DNA of 12,659 nt. Origin: Firmicutes bacterium UBA6132 (lineage in GTDB: Bacteria; Bacillota_A; Clostridia; Tissierellales; Sedimentibacteraceae). This document shows positions 7,147 through 12,659 of this stretch, one piece after another; positions within the stretch are counted from its first letter, which is position 1; every line of letters starts with the position of its first letter. Below the pieces are notes generated by a model. That model did no database searches and was not told the origin of the DNA. It was given only the letters and a program-made list of their open reading frames with translations. Location: positions 2,941 to 15,599 of the forward strand of contig DIVM01000094.1 of the NCBI GenBank assembly GCA_002435835.1, in the 5' to 3' direction. The translations under genes and the position numbers were made by a program.

Positions 7147-7740
7147 TTATAATGATTTTATTATTTTTTGGCAACTATTTTTCATAAATTTTAAATATTC
7201 TTCTTCTTTAATTAAATCAGAATAAATAGATTTAGGAGTAAGTTCCTTGAAATAATCTACAAGTATTTCTTTTGCCTTATTTATGTTTATGCCACGCATT
7301 TCTTTTAAATCTATTTTTATATTATAATTTTTAATTTCTCTTTTTAGTAGTTCGTAATAATTACCTATTGCTTTATCATCATAGTATTTAAATATATTTT
7401 TAATTGCTGATATTAACTCTTCATCACACAAATCACGATAATTGTGTATTATAAGTTTACTTGCATTAAATTTATAATATTCATCAAACCATAAACGGCA
7501 ATAGTACCCTAATATAAATGATTTTTGCTGTATATTTAATTTTTTTAAATCAAATTTTTCATAAAATTCTCTTACATCAACATTACCATCTTCATCTAAA
7601 CAATGAAAATCCTCAAAATCATCATCATCTATAGTATCAGGCGAAACTATACCAAGAATATAGCTTTTTATGTCTATTTCCTCATCAGAATTTTCAATAA
7701 AAATTTTACCAAAGTGCATGTGAGTACTTATCGACGGCAT
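7147..7740 (-). CDS. Uncharacterised protein, distant zinc-dependent phospholipase C-like
   Basis: Function unknown. The 197-residue product is highly charged, mostly helical, and has no signal peptide or membrane segment. The N-terminus MPSISTHMHFGKIF, then YILGIVSPDTIDDDDF (27-42) with His46, then FILGYYCRLWFDEYY (75-89), recalls the layout of zinc-dependent phospholipase C-like proteins (THxxFG, LGxxxPD, GYxxHLxxDxxxH). The His of the HLxxD motif is Arg82 here, although Asp86 remains, so a full metal site is doubtful. This is weak motif resemblance, not a firm assignment. The ATG at 7740 has AAAGGAG about 12 bases upstream; in-frame stops just upstream exclude a longer form. A promoter lies at 7788-7816 and a terminator follows the gene. 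Confidence 0.7.
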   Translation of the reverse strand: MPSISTHMHFGKIFIENSDEEIDIKSYILGIVSPDTIDDDDFEDFHCLDEDGNVDVREFYEKFDLKKLNIQQKSFILGYYCRLWFDEYYKFNASKLIIHNYRDLCDEELISAIKNIFKYYDDKAIGNYYELLKREIKNYNIKIDLKEMRGININKAKEILVDYFKELTPKSIYSDLIKEEEYLKFMKNSCQKIIKSL

Positions 7741-7787
7741 TTGTTATTATAACTCCTTTATTGTGAATAGTTCTTCAATATCTAAAT

Positions 7788-7816
7788 ATTATAGCAAATA
7801 TTTTTAACTTTGTACA
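7788..7816 (-). promoter_or_regulatory. Extended -10 promoter of the 197-residue protein gene
   Basis: TGTACA (7816-7811), a 17-base spacer, then TGC-TATAAT (7793-7788). The perfect extended -10 compensates for a poor -35. It sits right after the stop codon of the upstream gene, with no terminator visible between them, so read-through from upstream is also possible. Confidence 0.65.
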
Positions 7817-7819
7817 GTA

Positions 7820-9001
7820 TTATTTAATTACTTCTATATTTGGTGGTTCTGTTACCTCTCCAGTTGTTGAATCTAAAAAAGCAAGCCAATAACCATAATT
7901 TCCATCCAATCTTTTGTTTTTATATGACCAATTTTTAAAACCTGATAATCCTTTATACGGTTGTTCTTCTCTTTTAAATTCGCCAGGAATTCCATAAACA
8001 AATTTTGATACTTTACCTTTTTCTTCAAATACACCAAATATGTAATGACCATATTTTTTCATAAGACCATTGCATGTTGTTACTCTATTTGTCATAGGGA
8101 ATGGATAATATGAACTAATTATTTGATTGTAATAAGGTAAGAATCCATTTTTAATACCTCTATCATCAAATGGAACTTTCCACCAAGTTAAATTATTAAT
8201 TTCAACCGATAAAGGTTTAACTTTTTCATAATTTTTTAAAACTTCAAATAAATTTTCTTCAAATTTATTTCTATATTTAGGCTTTGAATGTTCCGCTTCC
8301 GCTTCAACTTGCTTTTCTTCCCCAAAAATTCTATCATTTTTATTTTTTTCATAACCATCATTAAAAGCATTGCTTAATTTTGAATACTGTATATCAATAT
8401 TTGAATCAACATTATCATATGCAGTATTTTTAACTTCATCGTTTATATTTTCTTCATTATTATAATTATCTTCATATGTTCTGTTTTTATATATATTATT
8501 TACAAAATTATCTTTATTTTCAAAATTATTTTCATAATTAGATTTATATATATTTTCATATTTTTCTTTTTCATCTAATTGTTCCGATTCTTCCGTGTTT
8601 ACACTTAAATCAACTAACTCAACTTCAATTTCTTCATCGATTTCAAGTTTTTTTATATCATTGGAATTAACAGCATTGTATAAATTAGCGTATAATAAAA
8701 TTTTATTTTCTTTTACTACACCACAAATGTTATAATCTTCTATAGCATCATTGCTTCCAAAAGTTATAATTTTTTTAATCATTCCTTTTTTATTGTTAAT
8801 ATCACCAAGTTTTATTTTATCATTTTTATCCTTATATAAGTAAACTTCACTGTATGATTTACTATCGCCTAAATTTTCAACCGAAACCATAATAGTTCCC
8901 TTTATACCTCTAATATCAAGGCGCACATATCCTTTACTTTTATCCTTTTTGTTTATAGGCTCAAGAAATTTCATAACTCTATAACTATTTTTATTATTCA
9001 T
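7820..9001 (-). CDS. Two-domain protein of unknown function with Asn/Glu-rich linker; possibly sporulation-related
   Basis: Not assigned to a characterised family. The product is 393 residues from the chosen start and has three parts. Residues 1-130 form a beta-rich domain (GYVRLDIRGIKGTIMVSVENL, then YSEVYLYK). Residues 135-240 are a low-complexity linker rich in Asn, Glu, Asp, Tyr and Lys with no proline. Residues 255-393 form an aromatic-rich domain (LTWWKVPFDD, FLPYYN, YYPFPMTN, KKYGHYIFGVFEEKG, YGIPGEFKREEQPYKGLSGF, GYWLAFLDSTTGEV). I recall similar C-terminal domains in proteins of spore-forming clostridia, but cannot confirm it. There is no signal peptide. GGAGG (9011-9007) lies 5 bases before the ATG at 9001; ATGs at 9037 and 9016 lie before or beside that site and are rejected. 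The neighbour sleL is a spore gene, and the promoter candidate is sporulation-like. Confidence 0.8.
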   Translation of the reverse strand: MNNKNSYRVMKFLEPINKKDKSKGYVRLDIRGIKGTIMVSVENLGDSKSYSEVYLYKDKNDKIKLGDINNKKGMIKKIITFGSNDAIEDYNICGVVKENKILLYANLYNAVNSNDIKKLEIDEEIEVELVDLSVNTEESEQLDEKEKYENIYKSNYENNFENKDNFVNNIYKNRTYEDNYNNEENINDEVKNTAYDNVDSNIDIQYSKLSNAFNDGYEKNKNDRIFGEEKQVEAEAEHSKPKYRNKFEENLFEVLKNYEKVKPLSVEINNLTWWKVPFDDRGIKNGFLPYYNQIISSYYPFPMTNRVTTCNGLMKKYGHYIFGVFEEKGKVSKFVYGIPGEFKREEQPYKGLSGFKNWSYKNKRLDGNYGYWLAFLDSTTGEVTEPPNIEVIK

Positions 9002-9041
9002 GGATGCCTCCCTCATTTTTACAAAAAATAAAATCATATTA

Positions 9042-9071
9042 ATATATATGCTTGTTTTGATTTATAATGAC
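9042..9071 (-). promoter_or_regulatory. Possible SigE-type sporulation promoter
   Basis: GTCATTAT (9071-9064), a 13-base spacer and CATATATA (9050-9043) resemble the SigE consensus (GTCATATT, spacer 13-15, CATACA-T), with a leader of about 35 nt to the ATG at 9001. No convincing SigA promoter was seen. Such AT-rich matches arise by chance, so confidence is low. Confidence 0.35.
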
Positions 9072-9140
9072 TTTTATTTAGAATACGTAGTCACGTAACA
9101 CAAATATATTTCTCTTTAAGGTTAATTACAGTTTGAATCG

Positions 9141-9340
9141 CAGTTTCATTCACACATTTTCTTATTCGCTTTCGCTCATGAATCAATTTCTTCTTCCCTA
9201 GGGTCGAATAGTTTAGGTCATGCACAGTCTCATTCACCAATATATCTGCTCCCTTTGGTCGCATATATTGGGAATTCGTTGCGTTTGACCTAACCCAATT
9301 TCTTCTTCCCTACGGTCGAAGAAATTGGGTTAGGTCATAA
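9141..9340. repeat. Composite hairpin repeat, two diverged copies
   Basis: Two related blocks lie in tandem. Copy I (9141-9224) and copy II (9225-9340) both begin CAGT(T/C)TCATTCAC, continue into a small hairpin, and then share AATTTCTTCTTCCCTA-GGTCGAA and AGGTCAT. The 12-mer TCCCTNNGGTCG occurs three times (9195-9206, 9250-9261, 9307-9318), with a different central pair each time (AG, TT, AC). In copy II it forms the loops of two different stems. No open reading frame of note crosses the region. It is GC-richer than the flanking intergenic DNA and lies beyond the sleL terminator, so it is not part of that hairpin. Confidence 0.7.
9286..9337. repeat. Perfect 20-bp inverted repeat
   Basis: The arms 9286-9305 and 9318-9337 are exactly complementary (TGACCTAACCCAATTTCTTC and its reverse complement), with a 12-base spacer holding TCCCTACGGTC. 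A smaller sister hairpin with arms CCAATATAT/ATATATTGG lies at 9237-9271. Neither is followed by a T run on either strand, so neither looks like a terminator. Confidence 0.9.
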
Positions 9341-9364
9341 AAAAAAGGGGCACCAACTGCCCCT
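9338..9364 (-). terminator. Terminator of sleL
   Basis: A 7-bp GC-rich stem AGGGGCA/TGCCCCT (9364-9358 with 9352-9346) with a 5-base loop is followed by a run of T (9346-9339). It lies 7 bases after the stop codon. Confidence 0.93.
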
Positions 9365-9371
9365 ACCCAAA

Positions 9372-10655
9372 TTAAACTACTTTTCTTATATCATACAAAG
9401 CATTTAAAACTTGATAATTTTGAGGGAAAAATTTCATTATATTCCAATATCCAATGCCTTCTAAATCATATTCATTAAATAAATCTAATTTTGAATCAAT
9501 ACTTCTTGCATCTTCAAACCACACTTGATGCTGCTTTCCGCTTCTGTCCCAATAATTGAAATATGGAGATTGTACAATATCATCATATTGTATTTGTGCA
9601 CCAACTTTCGTTGCTAATTCTACAGCTTCTACATTTGAAACAGAGTCAGCTCTCGATGCTCCTCTCACAAAAGGTTGAGTAAAATCATAACCGTAATTTG
9701 GAACACCCATATAAATTTTATTTCTATCAATTTCTGTTACAGCATAATCCAATACTTCTCTAACTTTATCAACGGGCGCTACAGCCATTGCAGGACCATA
9801 GGTATAGCCCCATTCATACGTCATTAGCAAAACATTATCTGCTATATTCCCTAAAGCAGGATAATCATGAGCCTCATAAAGAAGACCTTTTTGATCAGAA
9901 GAAATTTTTGGTGCTAAAGCTACAAATAATGGGTAACCCTCAGCACTTAACCTTGTCTGTAAATTATTTATGAACTGAGTATATTTATCTTTGTCTTCTG
10001 GTAAAACAAATTCAAAATCAACATCTAACCCATAATAATTTTTATCTCTTAAATTGTTCATTATATTATCAATTAATCTGTTTTGCACATTTTGATCATT
10101 TAAAATTTTATGTGCTAATTCACTACTGAAATTACCTGATTCCGTTAATGTTGATATAAGCATAAGCGGCGCAACATTATAATTTCTTGCCAATCTTATT
10201 AAATCTTCATCTTCTATGCTGATTAAATCGCCTTCTGGCGTTATTCCATAGGTAAACAAAGTTAAATATGTTAGATATGGAAGAGTTTTTAACAGCACTG
10301 TTCGGTCTACATTAGGATATGCATAACCCAAAACAGAAATAGGCTTAATTTTGTCATCTTCATAATCAATGATAATTTGTTGTCCTGGATATATTCTATA
10401 AGGGTCAATTATATTTGGATTGTTTTGTAAAAGTTTAATTACAGCAGTGTTGTACTGACTTGCTATACTTTGTAATGTCTCTCCTCTTTTAACAACATGA
10501 GTTGTTTCAGGGTTTTGCACAACAAGTGTTTGGCCTACTACTAAATTATTTGGATTACTTAGTTCATTGTTTCTAATTATTAATTGAGGTGAAGCATTGT
10601 ACTGGGAAGCAATAGAATATACGCTATCACCCGGTTTTACTACGTGAATATTCAT
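9372..10655 (-). CDS. sleL: Spore cortex-lytic N-acetylglucosaminidase, SleL/YaaH type (LysM-LysM-GH18)
   Basis: Degrades the modified peptidoglycan of the spore cortex during germination. From the chosen start it has 427 residues, which I recall as the length of Bacillus subtilis YaaH. Residues 2-46 and 52-96 are two LysM peptidoglycan-binding repeats (VVKPGDSVYSIASQYN, VVKRGETLQSIASQYN). A GH18 barrel follows from about 105. The catalytic strand YYGLDVDFE (207-215) has the DxDxE core with Glu215 as acid; the first Asp of the DxxDxDxE motif is Tyr208. LLMTYEWGY (276-284), MGVPNYGYD (316-324) and GIGYWNIMKFF (400-410) are further GH18 barrel strands. No signal peptide, as usual for YaaH/SleL. 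GGAG lies 7 bases before the ATG at 10655; the longer frame from 10709 lacks a site and crosses the promoter-like repeat, so it is rejected. Confidence 0.93.
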   Translation of the reverse strand: MNIHVVKPGDSVYSIASQYNASPQLIIRNNELSNPNNLVVGQTLVVQNPETTHVVKRGETLQSIASQYNTAVIKLLQNNPNIIDPYRIYPGQQIIIDYEDDKIKPISVLGYAYPNVDRTVLLKTLPYLTYLTLFTYGITPEGDLISIEDEDLIRLARNYNVAPLMLISTLTESGNFSSELAHKILNDQNVQNRLIDNIMNNLRDKNYYGLDVDFEFVLPEDKDKYTQFINNLQTRLSAEGYPLFVALAPKISSDQKGLLYEAHDYPALGNIADNVLLMTYEWGYTYGPAMAVAPVDKVREVLDYAVTEIDRNKIYMGVPNYGYDFTQPFVRGASRADSVSNVEAVELATKVGAQIQYDDIVQSPYFNYWDRSGKQHQVWFEDARSIDSKLDLFNEYDLEGIGYWNIMKFFPQNYQVLNALYDIRKVV

Positions 10656-10675
10656 AACAGTGCTCCTTTCTACAT

Positions 10676-10713
10676 TAGTATATGCGAAGATAATTATTTT
10701 GTTTCGCATATAC
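10676..10713 (-). promoter_or_regulatory. Inverted repeat with SigK/SigE-like promoter upstream of sleL
   Basis: A perfect 11-bp inverted repeat, GTATATGCGAA/TTCGCATATAC (10713-10703 and 10688-10678), has a 14-base spacer. Its second arm contains CATATACTA (10684-10676), which fits the SigK -10 CATANNNTA; an AC dinucleotide lies 16 bases upstream, as in the SigK consensus. The transcript start would fall just before the ribosome binding site, which is tight. A SigA-like alternative (TTGTTT, 16 bases, TATATG) would put the repeat in the leader as a hairpin. Confidence 0.4.
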
Positions 10714-10727
10714 AGTACAAAACAAGC

Positions 10728-10778
10728 AAAACAAAAAGACAGTTATTTTTATTAATGTATAAAAATAAAACTGCCTTT
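10728..10778 (-). terminator. Terminator of glnN
   Basis: The arms AAAGGCAGTT and AACTGTCTTT (10778-10769 with 10744-10735, one G-U pair) continue, after a 2-base bulge, as ATTTTTAT/ATAAAAAT around a 6-base loop. On the minus strand TTTTTGTTTT follows. It lies 35 bases beyond the glnN stop. Confidence 0.85.
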
Positions 10779-10813
10779 CTATTTAATTTATATTTTTATT
10801 AATTATAGTATAT

Positions 10814-12659
10814 TTATTTTACGCTGAATAAAATATCACCGTATGTTGGGAATGGCCAATATTTTTCTGCTGTATTTGCTTCTAACTCATCAACTACAGC
10901 TCGAATTTCTTGCATAGCTATAAATATGTTATTTCTGCAAAATTCAGCTTCTTTTTGTAAATCATCAAATTCTTTAACATCAAGCATTAAATTTTCAAAA
11001 ATTTCAGTCTTTTTATACAATGAATTTAAAAGCAATGAAAGTTTTGTTATCATAGATATTTCAACATCACAATTAACGTCTGAAATTAATGATTTTTTTA
11101 CACTTGCTGTTTCACTTAAGTGTTTAATATATGAGGAAACAGCTAATAAAATATCCTTTTTAACCATTTCAAGCATTGTTAGCGCTTCTATGTTTATTGT
11201 TTTGCAATAATCTTCAAGATGTATTTCCAACCTTGAGTTTAATTCTTTTTCTGAAAATATTTTAAATTTTTCAAACATTCTAATATTTTTATCAGTAGAT
11301 AAATAAGGTAAAGATTCAGGAGTTGATTTTAAGTTTAATAATCCTCTTTTTTCTGCTTCTTTAACCCACTCATCAGAATAGTTGTTTCCATTAAAAATTA
11401 TTCTCTTATGATTTTTAATTGTTTCTTTTATTAAATTATTAAGTGCAGTAGTAAAATCATCAGATGATTCAAGTATATCTGCAAATTGTGATAATTCTTC
11501 TGCAACTGTTGTGTTTAATACTGTGTTAGGACCAGCTATTGAAAGCTTTGAACCTACCATACGAAACTCAAATTTATTTCCTGTAAATGCGAATGGGGAT
11601 GTTCTATTTCTGTCAGTAGTATCTCTGCGGATTATTGGAATCGCATCAACACCAACAGTTAATTCTCTGTTATATTCTTTTACATATGCAGTATCACCCT
11701 CAATGGATTCAAGAACAGCCGATAGTTCATCACCTAAAAATATTGAAATTATTGCAGGAGGCGCTTCATTTCCTCCAAGTCTATGGTCATTTCCTGCTGT
11801 AGAAACAGATACTTTTAATAAATCTTGATATTCATCAACAGCTTTTATAACTGCACATAGGAATAATAAAAATCTTGCATTTTCACGAGGAGACTTGCCA
11901 GGTTCTAAAAGATTTATTCCATCATTTGTTGATAAGGACCAGTTGTTGTGTTTCCCACTACCATTTATCCCAGCAAATGGCTTCTCGTGCAATAAACATG
12001 TTAGTCCATGTTTGTCTGCGACTTTTTTTAACATTTCCATTGTTAGCTGATTATGATCACATGCTAAATTAACATTTGTAAAAATTGGAGCTAATTCATG
12101 CTGAGCTGGTGCCACTTCATTATGTTCAGTTTTAGCAAGAATACCTAATTGCCAAAGTTCATGATTTAAATCTTTCATAAATGCTGAAACTCTTGGCTTT
12201 ATTGCTCCAAAATAATGATCATCTAATTCTTGACCTTTAGGAGGTTTAGCTCCAAACAAAGTTCTTCCAGTATAAACTAAATCTTTTCTTTTATTGAACA
12301 TTTCAGTATCTACTAAGAAATATTCCTGTTCTGTTCCCATAGTTGTAATAACTCTTTTGGTATTATTATCTCCGAATAATTTCAAAATTCTCATAGATTG
12401 TTCATTTATCACCTCTATAGAACGCAAAAGAGGAGTTTTTTTGTCCAATACTTCGCCGCCATATGAACAAAAAGCTGTCGGAATGCAAAGTGTAGCATCT
12501 TTAATAAATGCATATGAAGTTGGGTCCCATGCAGTGTATCCCCTTGCTTCAAATGTTGAACGAAGTCCTCCAGATGGAAAACTTGAAGCATCCGGTTCGC
12601 CCTTTATCAATTCCTTTCCTGAAAACTCCATTATTACATCCCCATCTGATGTAACAGAT
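10814..12659 (-). CDS. glnN: Glutamine synthetase type III (partial, N-terminus beyond the window)
   Basis: Cytoplasmic glutamine synthetase of the large class III, which makes glutamine from glutamate, NH3 and ATP. The visible 614 residues run open to the right edge; nine codons precede the first Met (SVTSDGDVI), so the ATG at 12631 is internal and roughly 80-100 N-terminal residues are missing. With that Met as residue 1, class III landmarks are [12 protein letters not shown] (11-22), [13 protein letters not shown] (27-39), [13 protein letters not shown] (96-108) with the metal-binding Glu residues, [16 protein letters not shown] (167-182), [21 protein letters not shown] (213-233) with a metal-binding His, and [16 protein letters not shown] long helical C-terminal region ends [17 protein letters not shown]. 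No frameshift or missing catalytic motif was seen. Promoter and regulatory sites lie outside the window. Confidence 0.96.
   Translation of the reverse strand, partial: SVTSDGDVIMEFSGKELIKGEPDASSFPSGGLRSTFEARGYTAWDPTSYAFIKDATLCIPTAFCSYGGEVLDKKTPLLRSIEVINEQSMRILKLFGDNNTKRVITTMGTEQEYFLVDTEMFNKRKDLVYTGRTLFGAKPPKGQELDDHYFGAIKPRVSAFMKDLNHELWQLGILAKTEHNEVAPAQHELAPIFTNVNLACDHNQLTMEMLKKVADKHGLTCLLHEKPFAGINGSGKHNNWSLSTNDGINLLEPGKSPRENARFLLFLCAVIKAVDEYQDLLKVSVSTAGNDHRLGGNEAPPAIISIFLGDELSAVLESIEGDTAYVKEYNRELTVGVDAIPIIRRDTTDRNRTSPFAFTGNKFEFRMVGSKLSIAGPNTVLNTTVAEELSQFADILESSDDFTTALNNLIKETIKNHKRIIFNGNNYSDEWVKEAEKRGLLNLKSTPESLPYLSTDKNIRMFEKFKIFSEKELNSRLEIHLEDYCKTINIEALTMLEMVKKDILLAVSSYIKHLSETASVKKSLISDVNCDVEISMITKLSLLLNSLYKKTEIFENLMLDVKEFDDLQKEAEFCRNNIFIAMQEIRAVVDELEANTAEKYWPFPTYGDILFSVK

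Noticed and set aside
9141..9340. CRISPR array or insertion sequence remnant
   Set aside because: Only two diverged composite copies, no regular spacers, no cas genes, and no transposase frame or target-site duplication seen.
9338..9364. The G-rich tract considered as part of the hairpin repeat cluster
   Set aside because: It is an independent stem with a T run immediately after the sleL stop, so it is best explained as that gene's terminator.
10656..10709. Longer SleL start at 10709 adding 18 residues
   Set aside because: No ribosome binding site there, the added residues are not LysM-like, and the segment overlaps the promoter-like inverted repeat; GGAG is well placed for 10655.

Overview
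This window is about 12.7 kb of very AT-rich DNA. All nine recognisable genes lie on the minus strand. Low GC, strong GGAGG-type ribosome binding sites, a SleL-type spore cortex lytic enzyme and a clostridial-looking long glutamine synthetase point to a spore-forming, low-GC Firmicute of the class Clostridia. A Tissierellia or Peptostreptococcaceae-like lineage is a guess. No mobile element, CRISPR array, tRNA or rRNA was seen.

In transcription order (right to left) the layout is as follows. (1) A glutamine synthetase type III gene (glnN), cut by the right edge, ends at a hairpin terminator. (2) A LysM-LysM-GH18 spore cortex glucosaminidase gene (sleL/yaaH type) has a perfect 11-bp inverted repeat and a sporulation-like -10 box just upstream. 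(3) A gene-free stretch of about 340 bases follows the sleL terminator and holds a cluster of degenerate hairpin repeats. (4) A two-domain protein of unknown function has an Asn/Glu/Tyr-rich linker and a possible sporulation sigma-factor promoter. (5) A 197-residue protein faintly resembles zinc-dependent phospholipase C. (6) A HAD-family phosphatase. (7) A second, unrelated glutamine synthetase (long GlnA type, about 632 residues) has a textbook extended -10 promoter and a 17-bp terminator. (8) An NhaC-type Na+/H+ antiporter has a leader of about 200 nt. (9) The start of a phosphate transport operon, pstS-pstC-pstA, has pstA running off the left edge; pstB and phoU would be expected beyond it.

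Most genes are separate transcription units with their own promoter and terminator. Only pstS-pstC-pstA is clearly an operon. The two glutamine synthetases share the reaction (glutamate + NH3 + ATP to glutamine) but belong to different classes. The pst genes serve phosphate starvation, and the pstS promoter region carries four tandem 11-bp units that look like a Pho box.

The most interesting observation is PstS itself. Its two halves are in the reverse of the usual order: the conserved N-terminal AGSTSVAP half follows the normally C-terminal SGTR half, behind a normal lipoprotein signal. This is the layout of a circularly permuted binding protein. Next in interest are the Pho-box array, the composite hairpin repeats at 9141-9340, and the inverted repeat plus SigK/SigE-like promoter in front of sleL.
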